Assembly: GCA_030637065.1 (NCBI GenBank)
Contig: DAOVVQ010000026.1
Location: 1-20,755, forward strand
DNA from: Planctomycetota bacterium
Lineage (GTDB): Bacteria; Planctomycetota; Phycisphaerae; Sedimentisphaerales; Anaerohalosphaeraceae
Direction of reading: 5' to 3'
DNA length: 20,755 nucleotides
Each line of letters begins with the position of its first letter. The stretch's first letter is position 1. This document shows, in pieces, positions 1 through 6,348 of this stretch. The notes under the pieces are model-generated. The model was not told where the DNA came from. It searched no databases and saw only the letters and a list, made by a program, of their open reading frames with translations. A program made the translations under genes and the position numbers.

Positions 1-1142
1 CTAAGCGCCGAATACAACGTCGTACTCTTTCCGGAGCCGGTCGGACCGGTGACCAGCAGTATCCCGTGCGGCATCGCGATCTGGCCGCGGAATTCCTCCA
101 AGGTCTTCGCCTCCATCCCGGATTCTTCGAGGCCGCGCATTACGGATTTGCTGTCGAGAATACGAATGACGACCTTTTCGCCGTGGCTTGTCGGAAGAAC
201 GGAAACACGCAGATCGATGCCGCGACCGCCCATCCTCACGGCGATCTTGCCGTCCTGAGGCAGGCGACGCTCGGATATGTCAAGGTTGGCCATGATCTTC
301 AAACGGGAAACCACCGCTGGATGCATCTTCGCCGGAGCCTGCATCGTGTCAAAGAGAATGCCGTCTATGCGGTAACGAACCTTCGTGTACTTCTCCTTCG
401 GTTCGATATGAATATCGCTGGCCCCGCTCTGAAGCGAATTGGTCAGGAGATAGTTGACAAACTTGATCACAGGAGACTCACCGGCACTCTTCTCGAGGTC
501 CTCGGTGTCCTGCTCGATGTCCTGAACAACTTCGACTTCCGACATGTCATTGAAGATCTCGTCGACATTGTAATCGAAAGAACTGTCGTCAAACTCATCG
601 CATATCGCGTCGATATTGGCCGCGGTGCATACGACCACCTTCATACCAAGACCCGTTTGACGCTTGACATCGTCTATCGCAAAAACATTCGCAGGCTCAC
701 TGGTCGCTACCACTAAGGTGTCGCCCTCGACCTCTATCGGTATGATGTGGCTGTTGCGAATATAACTGAGATCGAGTTTCTCGAAGGCCGCCCTGTCGAC
801 ATCCTTGGACTCAAGACTGCGGAACTTAAAACCGTACAACTCCGCCTTGGCCATGAGAACATCGTCTTCGCCGACACCCGCTTTCAAGACGAGATGCTCG
901 ATATCGCAGTCTCCGCGGTTGCTCTCCTCCCGGCGCATCTGCTCTATCTGATCTTCGGTCAATTTGCCCGATTCGCCGAGGATATCGACGATATCACGCA
1001 CATGGGCCTTCTCAGCCACCTGTGGCGAATAGAGACACTGCAATCCGGGCGGAAGCTGAGCATCGCCTCCGCCTTGAAGGTCTACTATGGCGTTATCGCC
1101 CGAATCGTCCGTTTTATTGTGACTTCCAAAAAGTTTTTTCAT
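1..1142 (-). CDS. pilB: GspE/PilB-family secretion/pilus assembly ATPase (partial, cut at window start)
   Basis: Hexameric cytoplasmic ATPase that powers assembly of type IV pilins or type II secretion pseudopilins. The reading frame runs 380 codons from ATG at 1142 to the window edge, so the C-terminal part (Asp and His boxes, Walker B, zinc-binding region) is not visible. Residues from about 45 to 150 look like the T2SSE N-terminal domain (LGESGKLTEDQIEQMR segment). The core begins around SDIHIEP, continues through RYRIDGI, ISERRLPQDGKI and RGIDLRVSVLPT, and ends with the Walker A motif GPTGSGKSTTLYSAL at about 1-38. Its ATG overlaps the stop of the upstream gene as ATGA, so the two are probably translationally coupled. 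The PilM/N/O neighbours favour a type IV pilus role (PilB), but GspE cannot be excluded because these families are very close. The family call is secure; the symbol is less so. Confidence 0.9.
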   Translation of the reverse strand, partial: MKKLFGSHNKTDDSGDNAIVDLQGGGDAQLPPGLQCLYSPQVAEKAHVRDIVDILGESGKLTEDQIEQMRREESNRGDCDIEHLVLKAGVGEDDVLMAKAELYGFKFRSLESKDVDRAAFEKLDLSYIRNSHIIPIEVEGDTLVVATSEPANVFAIDDVKRQTGLGMKVVVCTAANIDAICDEFDDSSFDYNVDEIFNDMSEVEVVQDIEQDTEDLEKSAGESPVIKFVNYLLTNSLQSGASDIHIEPKEKYTKVRYRIDGILFDTMQAPAKMHPAVVSRLKIMANLDISERRLPQDGKIAVRMGGRGIDLRVSVLPTSHGEKVVIRILDSKSVMRGLEESGMEAKTLEEFRGQIAMPHGILLVTGPTGSGKSTTLYSAL

Positions 1143-1810
1143 TCTGTCATCTTCAGCCTAACTATTACACCCTGTGATTGAAGTTCCACAAAACGCTTAG
1201 TGATCTGCCTGACCGTAAAATCATCTATCCGGTCGCCTTCGTAAAGCAGCTTGTCGTCGATCATGCAGCAGCCGCCGCCACGATCCGACGCCATTATACT
1301 CAATAGCTCGAGCCGACCGGCATTACGATTAACCTCTTCTCGAAGCATCGCTTCCTTGTCCGCCGCGTCATCCTCCGTTTGCTTGATGAAATCGCCAAGG
1401 ACCAGAGCATGCTCGAACGGATTCTTCTTCAGTTCGTTGACCTTGACCTGTTCGACTTCGGAGAGCCTGTAAAATCTGCCGATGACACCGTCCATCTTCG
1501 AGTTCATTTCCATCTGAACACCGGTGATCTGGGCTATCGCTTCGGCTATCTGAGCCTCTTCCGCACTCGTTGCCGCAGAGGCCTCCGAAGGTGCCGTCTT
1601 CTTGATCATGAACCAAAGACACAGAACACCGAGACTAAACAGCACCGCAAGAACTATCGTGCTTTGACGGAGATTCCTGCCGTGCTCGGCAGGCTTGAGA
1701 TAATCCCCGTCTTCGCTACTCTGTTCGTCCGGTATGCCGCCGGGAATATCCGCCGACGTCTGTCGGTTCTCATCCTGATTTTCTTGTCCCTCTTGCAAAA
1801 ATGACAACAT
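1139..1810 (-). CDS. PilP/GspC-like inner-membrane protein of the pilus/secretion operon
   Basis: A 223-residue protein with an acidic, disordered N-terminus (about 1-45), one membrane segment at 51-69 (from TIVLAVLF to WFMI) and a periplasmic part containing a helical stretch. The last 46 residues (YEGDRIDDFTVRQITKRFVEL then VIVRLKM) resemble the small beta domain of PilP/GspC/GspB, in which a residue run like 'EGD.I..F.V..I....V.L' precedes a final beta strand. PilP normally bridges PilN/PilO to the outer-membrane secretin. Unlike classical PilP it has no lipobox and is anchored by a transmembrane helix, as in GspC. It sits exactly where pilP is expected, 36 bp after pilO. A GGAG ribosome site precedes the ATG by 8 nt. 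It overlaps the ATPase gene by 4 bp. The membrane topology is seen directly; the PilP/GspC identity is inferred from a weak motif and from position. Confidence 0.65.
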   Translation of the reverse strand: MLSFLQEGQENQDENRQTSADIPGGIPDEQSSEDGDYLKPAEHGRNLRQSTIVLAVLFSLGVLCLWFMIKKTAPSEASAATSAEEAQIAEAIAQITGVQMEMNSKMDGVIGRFYRLSEVEQVKVNELKKNPFEHALVLGDFIKQTEDDAADKEAMLREEVNRNAGRLELLSIMASDRGGGCCMIDDKLLYEGDRIDDFTVRQITKRFVELQSQGVIVRLKMTE

Positions 1811-1846
1811 AACTAATCTCCAAAAGATTTTCTTAAAAACTCAAAT

Positions 1847-2383
1847 TCAGCCACTTGCATTCTGAAAGAAAATGCTCATGACGAAAGTAGCTTCTGTCTC
1901 ACCTTCGTGCTTGGAGTTTTTCTTCAAAGACAGTTCCCGGATCTTCGTGATCCGGTCCATCATCTCGAGTTCGAGAAGAAACGAATAATACGATTGAAAG
2001 TTACCGTGCAGCTCCATGCGAAGAGGCTGCTCTATGTAACCACGGTTGTTCTTACGCTTGAGAGTACGAATCGTCTTTGGCCTCAAACCGTTCTTCTGTG
2101 CTATGACCGTGACGTTTTCAAGAACCTTGTGAATCTCACTGGTAGGAGGAAGCTTGCTCTCGAAAACCTTGATCGCCTCTTCGACCCGCTCGAGCTGATT
2201 CGTCAGGTCCATCGCCGCCTTGGTCGCCTTTTCCAGCTCATCGAGCTTGGTAAGCTTGTCCTGAACCATGGCCTTTTCCTGCGAAAGATGCTCGTTGGCA
2301 GGCTTGATCATATACGCGTAAGCGACATAACACAGACCGGCTACTAACACAAAAAATATGACTTTTCTATATCCGCTTGACAT
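1847..2383 (-). CDS. pilO: type IV pilus assembly protein PilO
   Basis: A 178-residue bitopic inner-membrane protein. A short cytoplasmic N-terminus is followed by a membrane helix at about 8-26 (VIFFVLVAGLCYVAYAYMI), then a long coiled coil at about 33-80 rich in Lys, Glu and Leu. The periplasmic ferredoxin-like domain follows, with the family's LPPTSEIHKVLENVTVIAQKNG segment and the ELHGNFQSYYSFLLELEMM segment. These are the usual PilO landmarks (a P-x2-x-E-I/L..LL..I...A...G region, then G.Y..L..FL..L..L.R). PilO pairs with PilN in the periplasm to form the alignment subcomplex. It lies 66 bp downstream of pilN and 36 bp upstream of the PilP-like gene, in one transcriptional direction. An AAAGGG precedes the ATG by about 8 nt. 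Confidence 0.85.
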   Translation of the reverse strand: MSSGYRKVIFFVLVAGLCYVAYAYMIKPANEHLSQEKAMVQDKLTKLDELEKATKAAMDLTNQLERVEEAIKVFESKLPPTSEIHKVLENVTVIAQKNGLRPKTIRTLKRKNNRGYIEQPLRMELHGNFQSYYSFLLELEMMDRITKIRELSLKKNSKHEGETEATFVMSIFFQNASG

Positions 2384-2449
2384 ATCTATACCCTTTAGAC
2401 GGTTTTCCTTTTGTCAGGTCAATTCAATACAGTTCGGACCGGACCTCTC

Positions 2450-3148
2450 TCATGACGTGCCGTCATGCTGTTCTCGTATCCTCAGAAGGTCGTCGCTGGA
2501 AAGCTGAACCTCCTGCTTTAGCGTAGCTTCCAACTTGAACTGACGAAATTTCGTTTCCTCGATCGTATGCTCTTTCGATTCCACCAGTGCGACATTGTCC
2601 AGCAGGATCGACCGGCTGAGACTGGCTATGTAGGCGGCAACTTCGATGTCGCTTGGGGCTATCCCGCCTATCTTCAGAAAAGTATCAAAGATCTTCGCCG
2701 TAGGCGCCCCTGCGCCCGTTGGATTGGTGGCGGCCTTGGAATACTGGCTCGTGCCGGATGACGCCGCTTTGGAGACCTTACGCTCCTCCTGAGTCAACTC
2801 AAGCTCCAGAAGCGAAACACCTCCGGGAAGATTATTGGTCAGACACGCAAGGATCACACTCTTGGGAATCGGCTCGAGCAGCTCGGCGGTCAGAACCATC
2901 GTCTTCATCATCGCTTTGCCCTTGGTCTTAAGCTCGTCAAGCTGCGATATCTGCTGTGCAGCCTGAGTCATACGGGCATTTACCGCCGCAAGCTCGCTAC
3001 GAACAACCTTCTGCTTCATCTTGATTATCGAAAACGTAACGCCTATAGCACCCATCAACGCGGCGAAAAGAACAAGGCACAGAAAATTCGCTTTGCTCGA
3101 TTCACGCTCCTGGATATAATCGTTCGGAACAAAATCTATATTTACCAT
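2450..3148 (-). CDS. pilN: type IV pilus assembly protein PilN-like
   Basis: A 232-residue bitopic membrane protein. The N-terminal cytoplasmic stretch NIDFVPNDY resembles the INLLP-type peptide by which PilN docks into PilM. A membrane helix covers about 22-44 (FLCLVLFAALMGAIGVTFSII), followed by a coiled coil (about 48-90) and a periplasmic domain with the PilN landmarks PKSVILACLTNNLPGGVSLLELEL and DIEVAAYIASLSRS. An Ala/Ser/Thr/Gly-rich insertion at about 128-150 separates the two halves of the periplasmic domain and makes the protein a little longer than typical PilN. It starts 18 bp after the pilM stop, with AGGTGA 4-5 nt before the ATG. PilN bridges cytoplasmic PilM and periplasmic PilO. 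Confidence 0.85.
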   Translation of the reverse strand: MVNIDFVPNDYIQERESSKANFLCLVLFAALMGAIGVTFSIIKMKQKVVRSELAAVNARMTQAAQQISQLDELKTKGKAMMKTMVLTAELLEPIPKSVILACLTNNLPGGVSLLELELTQEERKVSKAASSGTSQYSKAATNPTGAGAPTAKIFDTFLKIGGIAPSDIEVAAYIASLSRSILLDNVALVESKEHTIEETKFRQFKLEATLKQEVQLSSDDLLRIREQHDGTS

Positions 3149-3166
3149 CTTGTCACCTGCCTTCGC

Positions 3167-4156
3167 TTATTGATCGAACTTCAATTCGTTCATCCCTGTC
3201 AAACTTAATCCGAACGCCATCGCCCAGTCCATCTGGCAATCGCGGCGGTCAACATCCAAAGCGTAGATCTCCTGAACCTCCACAGCGGCAAGAACATCGC
3301 CCATCTGGGCGGATATCTGCAGCCGCTGGCCAAGCTCGGCAACCTTCTCGCAGATCGCACGGTCAACGCTGTGCCCGGAAAGAAACACAAGACGCTGAAT
3401 GTTAACGCCACCGGAAATCGATCTGAAATAATGACAGCACGCATCGACCTCGGCAACAAGCCGCTGGACCATTTCGCCCTGACCGATCTGCTCGTAACCG
3501 ATAGGTATCATCCGAGCAAACAGAATGTCCTTGTGCCGGCATATCGCAATATTGCTGTGACGCGAACCAATGTCCATCAATAACGCAACGATCTCCTTTT
3601 CGCTTTCGCGACGACTAAAGAAGTTGACATAGCTGTTCGTCAACGCCAGTGGCCAGATACCGATACTGCGAACCTCCAGGCCCGCCGACTCATAGATCGC
3701 AAGATGATGGTCCACACTTTGACGCCCCGCCGCCATTACGAGAACATTAAGCTCATTAGTACCTTCGCTGAGATGTTCGGCAACGACATGCTGGACCATC
3801 GCATTGGAAGCGTCAAAAGGAAATTTCGATGCGACCGCTTTCAAGACAGCCTCGTCAAGGTGTTTCGCCGCAGAACGGGGAACCTTTATCTGATCGATAA
3901 ACAAGTCATCCGATGGAATTGAAGCGACCACGTCCCTGCCCTTAAAGCCGCCATCTCTGATTATCTCTTTGGCGGCCCCAGCGGCCCATCGCTGCCAGCC
4001 GCTCGTCCCGGGCTCAAGGTCCCCCGGACGCTCGACAAATCGCAGCGCATGAAGACTCAAACGCTTGCCGTCATATCCGATCTGAGCCATCTTCAGATAG
4101 CTGCTGCTAAGATCTATTCCTATTGGAAAAACATGTTTCTTAAGAATACCAAACAT
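3167..4156 (-). CDS. pilM: type IV pilus assembly protein PilM (actin-like ATPase)
   Basis: A 329-residue cytoplasmic actin-fold protein, first gene of the operon. The phosphate-1 loop is PIGIDLSSSYLKMAQI at 11-26. An SHS2-like insertion follows, with VVASIPSDDLFIDQIKVP at about 76-93. The phosphate-2 strand is ALLMDIGSRHSNIAIC near 191-206. These are the standard PilM elements. PilM forms a cytoplasmic ring that binds the N-terminal peptide of PilN and links to the assembly ATPase. The length is slightly below the usual 340-355. An AGG lies 7-8 nt upstream of the ATG. It is preceded by more than 700 bp without a gene, so the operon promoter should lie in that region, but no convincing -10/-35 pair was found there. 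Confidence 0.9.
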   Translation of the reverse strand: MFGILKKHVFPIGIDLSSSYLKMAQIGYDGKRLSLHALRFVERPGDLEPGTSGWQRWAAGAAKEIIRDGGFKGRDVVASIPSDDLFIDQIKVPRSAAKHLDEAVLKAVASKFPFDASNAMVQHVVAEHLSEGTNELNVLVMAAGRQSVDHHLAIYESAGLEVRSIGIWPLALTNSYVNFFSRRESEKEIVALLMDIGSRHSNIAICRHKDILFARMIPIGYEQIGQGEMVQRLVAEVDACCHYFRSISGGVNIQRLVFLSGHSVDRAICEKVAELGQRLQISAQMGDVLAAVEVQEIYALDVDRRDCQMDWAMAFGLSLTGMNELKFDQ

Positions 4157-4610
4157 AGCTTACCTGCTTAAAAACCGTGTCGTACGAATTACGCCGTCTT
4201 GTCCCGACCGTACTGTTATATCCCGATTACACTGCTTCCATGTCCTCATTACACCGCCATCGCCATAGACAGACGGCATACCATCTGCACTGCATCGTTG
4301 TCAGTTAGGTCGTCACGAATCACCCTTGACATTAGAACACTCTTTGTCGTCAATCCGGGAACGTCAGCCGCCCCATCTTATAAAACTTAAGATACGTCGA
4401 CCCCTCGGTCAATCGAAGTCAACTCGGGCAAAAACCGTTGCCAGGTCCGATAAAAGGGCAATTTTACGGCTGAGATAGCCGGCAAGATGCAAATAGAAAG
4501 GCCAATCCGGAGCCGACTTGTGTCCATTACACCCCCAACCAGACAAAGATCAAATCACGCAAATCAAACACACCCCCCAGCAAACGTCCGATAACAAAGA
4601 CCAGTGCCGG

Positions 4611-4814
4611 ACCCCCACGCTGGGTGGCAGCGTGTTTGCGAAGCAAACCGATGGGCGATTGCGCATTGCTAACAATTCTCGCAAACCCCCGCGCTGGGTG
4701 ACAGCGTGTTTGCGAAGCAAACCGATGGGCAATTGCGCATTGCTAACAATTCTCGCAAACCCCCACGCTGGGTGGCAGCGTGTTTGCGAAGCAAACCGAT
4801 GGGCAATTGCGCAT
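4611..4814. repeat. 74-bp tandem repeat, 2.75 copies, each able to form three hairpins
   Basis: Copies lie at 4611-4684, 4685-4758 and 4759-4814 (the last is truncated), nearly identical. Each unit holds three consecutive inverted repeats: CACGCTG-GGTGG-CAGCGTG, then GTTTGC-GAA-GCAAAC, then GCAAT-TGCGC-ATTGC. The differences between copies mostly preserve pairing. In copy 2 the first stem is CGCGCTG with CAGCGTG (a G-T wobble) and in copy 1 the third stem is GCGAT with ATTGC (also a wobble). The truncated third copy keeps only the first two hairpins. No spacers separate the units, so it is not a CRISPR array. Confidence 0.95.
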
Positions 4815-4821
4815 CGGGACT

Positions 4822-4885
4822 GGCTACTGTCTACTGGCTACTGTCTACTGGATACTGTCTACTGGATACTGTCTACTGTCTACTG
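4822..4885. repeat. 14-bp tandem repeat, four units plus a partial
   Basis: The units are GGCTACTGTCTACT (4822-4835 and 4836-4849) and GGATACTGTCTACT (4850-4863 and 4864-4877), followed by a partial unit to 4885. The array begins 7 bp after the 74-bp repeats and ends 14 bp before the gpsA stop codon, so it falls in the 3' untranslated region of gpsA. Such an array may vary in copy number by replication slippage. Confidence 0.95.
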
Positions 4886-4899
4886 AATTTGGGTAGCAG

Positions 4900-5892
4900 C
4901 TATTCGGCTTTTGGGCGGCGGCTCATCAGGTCGTGGATGGCTGTGTCGACGGTCTTGCCTTCGATCACTACCGCGCCGATGGCCTGGGCGATGGGCATTT
5001 CGACGTCGTACCGTTTGGCCAATTCCAGGACCGATTGGCATGTTGCAGCCCCTTCGACTACGCTTTCGGTCGCTGCCAGGGCCTGCTTCGCTGTCATGCC
5101 TTTGCCGATCCGTTCGCCGAACGAGCGGTTCCTCCCCTTTGGCGAGATGCAGGTCGTTACCAGGTCCCCTAAGCCGGTAAGGCCGGAGAATGTTCGTTCG
5201 CTGGCTCCCATTGCCAGGCCCAGCCGCTTGATCTCGGCGAGGCCTCGCGTCAGTAGTGCGGCCTTTGCGTTGTCTCCGGCTCCTACGCCGTCGATTATGC
5301 CGGCTGCGATGGCGATCACGTTCTTGAGTGCCCCAGCCAGTTCTACGCCCATTATGTCGTTATTGGTGTATACGCGGAAGGTCGAGCTGTTGAATGTCTC
5401 CTGGACCTGGTGGGCGAGGCCGTCGTCGCTGCTTGCCGCGCAGGCTGTGGCGGGCAGGTCGCGGATCAGCTCGTCGGCGATCGTCGGGCCGGAGAGTGCC
5501 GCATACGGCCGCTCGCCCAATACGTCGGCGAGTATCTGCGTCGGGCATAGCAGGGTGCCCTGCTCGATGCCCTTGGCGACACTGATAATGGGGATTTTAG
5601 CGGGCAGATGCTCTTTGAGCCGCTGCCATACGAGGCGGACGAACTGGCAGGGGACGGCGGAGAGGATCATCTCAGCCCCAGCCATGGCCTTGTCGTCGCG
5701 GGACTCGTATTTGAGCCCGTCGGGCAGCCGGTAGCCGGGAAAGAACCGGACATTCTCACGCCCCTTTGCCGTCTCGCTTAGCTGGCTGGCGTCATGGCCC
5801 CACATCGTGACAGCCAGAGACTTATTGCAGAGCATCGCAGCACAAACACTGCCCATCGCCCCGTCACCAATAACTGTTATTGTCCTGAACAT
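4900..5892 (-). CDS. gpsA: NAD(P)-dependent glycerol-3-phosphate dehydrogenase GpsA
   Basis: Reduces dihydroxyacetone phosphate to sn-glycerol 3-phosphate, the backbone for phospholipid synthesis; cytoplasmic. Starting from ATG at 5892 the protein has 330 residues, the normal family length. Landmarks: dinucleotide loop VIGDGAMGS (7-15), SVAKGIE with K107, SGPTIADE at 134-141 (family GPSFAxE), catalytic Lys in AGALKN (K190), GAGDNAKAALLTRGLAE, and SGLTGLGDLVTTC with the following GRNRSFGERIG segment. The frame stays open upstream to 6015, but the extra 41 residues are not GpsA-like, precede the nucleotide-binding strand, and are encoded largely by an inverted repeat (5934-5990), so the 5892 start is preferred. 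There is no clear Shine-Dalgarno before it. Confidence 0.95.
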   Translation of the reverse strand: MFRTITVIGDGAMGSVCAAMLCNKSLAVTMWGHDASQLSETAKGRENVRFFPGYRLPDGLKYESRDDKAMAGAEMILSAVPCQFVRLVWQRLKEHLPAKIPIISVAKGIEQGTLLCPTQILADVLGERPYAALSGPTIADELIRDLPATACAASSDDGLAHQVQETFNSSTFRVYTNNDIMGVELAGALKNVIAIAAGIIDGVGAGDNAKAALLTRGLAEIKRLGLAMGASERTFSGLTGLGDLVTTCISPKGRNRSFGERIGKGMTAKQALAATESVVEGAATCQSVLELAKRYDVEMPIAQAIGAVVIEGKTVDTAIHDLMSRRPKAE

Positions 5893-5933
5893 GCGGCTAT
5901 TAAAGCAAAAAACCCCACGATTGCAAGCATTCA

Positions 5934-5990
5934 GTCCGAAATATCGCACCCTGCATCGCTCGAAATTGGCTTTGATTGGCTTTGTTTTTT
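5934..5990 (+). repeat. left arm of a long inverted repeat pair
   Basis: This 57-bp segment matches the reverse complement of 7124-7181. Six substitutions and one single-base gap give about 88% identity by hand alignment. The shared core is CGAAATATCGCACCCT, followed by CATCGC, GAAATTGG and a TTTGTTTTTT end. The arm starts 42 bp upstream of the gpsA start codon, so it may supply part of the gpsA leader or promoter. Confidence 0.85.
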
Positions 5991-6080
5991 GGGCTCCTCC
6001 GGGCTCGATCCTCATATAAGCCCTTTAATAGGCGCAAAGAAATGTTGAGCGAAGCGAAATCCCGATTCATCGGGGCCAGG

Positions 6081-6160
6081 AAATGCGCAGAAATGCGCAG
6101 ATTGGCTCAGAAATGCGCAGATTGGCGCAGATTGGCTCAGAAATGGCAAGATTTGCGCAC
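6081..6160. repeat. 10-bp-period tandem array, eight units
   Basis: Eight consecutive decamers with no gap: AAATGCGCAG twice, ATTGGCTCAG, AAATGCGCAG, ATTGGCGCAG, ATTGGCTCAG, AAATGGCAAG, ATTTGCGCAC. The consensus is A-W-W-T/G-G-C/G-G/C-C/T-A-G. The period is one DNA helical turn, so any bound protein would see all units on one face. Two main unit types (AAATGCGCAG and ATTGGCKCAG) are interspersed. There is no spacer structure. Confidence 0.9.
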
Positions 6161-6168
6161 TCCAATTT

Positions 6169-6240
6169 CTTCATGTGCTTCATGGGTAAAACCTGTCCCG
6201 CCGTAGCTTTACGCGAAGGGGGATCCGTGAAATCCGTGGT
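6169..6240. repeat. two pairs of 9-bp direct repeats
   Basis: CTTCATGTG (6169-6177) is followed directly by CTTCATGGG (6178-6186), and ATCCGTGAA (6223-6231) directly by ATCCGTGGT (6232-6240). Each is a two-unit degenerate tandem repeat. They follow the decamer array within 10 to 65 bp and look like the same class of short-period element. Confidence 0.7.
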
Positions 6241-6274
6241 TAAAAAAAACTTTTAAAAATACCAAAAAACCACC

Positions 6275-6303
6275 TTGACACGCAACCCATGCCGCTATAT
6301 GAT
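6275..6303 (+). promoter_or_regulatory. sigma70-type promoter for the 221-residue gene
   Basis: TTGACA (6275-6280), a 17-bp spacer, then TATGAT (6298-6303): six of six and five of six consensus matches at ideal spacing. The expected start point lies just after the perfect palindrome GATAGCTATC (6301-6310), which overlaps the -10 box and could be an operator. The gene's ATG is 46 bp after the -10 box. Confidence 0.75.
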
Positions 6304-6348
6304 AGCTATCTAACAATAAAGTTAACCTAAATCAAAAGGGAGAAAACA

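Larger units (their letters stand above)
4157..4899. other. 743-bp gene-free region upstream of the pil operon
   Basis: This stretch lies between the gpsA stop and the pilM start, both on the minus strand. The part nearest pilM (4157-4600) has no recognisable gene, riboswitch or clear promoter. The part nearest gpsA is filled by two tandem repeat families, listed separately (74-bp units at 4611-4814 and 14-bp units at 4822-4885). Open frames across it exist only because the repeats lack stops in some frames. Confidence 0.7.
5893..6348. other. divergent intergenic region between gpsA and the 221-residue gene
   Basis: A 456-bp gene-free region. It holds, in order: the left inverted repeat (5934-5990); a short perfect hairpin CCCGAT-TC-ATCGGG (6061-6074); a 10-bp-period array (6081-6160); two pairs of 9-bp direct repeats (6169-6186 and 6223-6240); and the promoter for the rightward gene. 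An open frame through the array (5976-6206) is judged spurious. Confidence 0.8.

Noticed and set aside
4430..4452. Minus-strand sigma54-like site (TGGCA ... TTTGC) upstream of pilM
   Set aside because: The GG and GC elements are 11 bp apart instead of the strict 10, so it would not be a functional -24/-12 promoter.
4611..4885. CRISPR array
   Set aside because: Units are directly contiguous with no variable spacers, and no cas genes lie in the window.
4518..4886. Open frame of 122 codons across the repeat arrays
   Set aside because: It is made of the 74-bp and 14-bp repeats, has no ribosome site and gives a repetitive peptide; it is open because the repeats lack stops in that frame.
5893..6015. 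N-terminal extension of gpsA by 41 codons
   Set aside because: The extra residues do not fit GpsA, whose first strand begins at the 5892 start, and they are encoded mainly by the left inverted repeat.
5976..6206. 76-codon frame through the decamer array, giving a Lys/Arg/Trp-rich helical peptide
   Set aside because: The regularity of the peptide comes from the DNA repeat; there is no ribosome site or recognisable domain.
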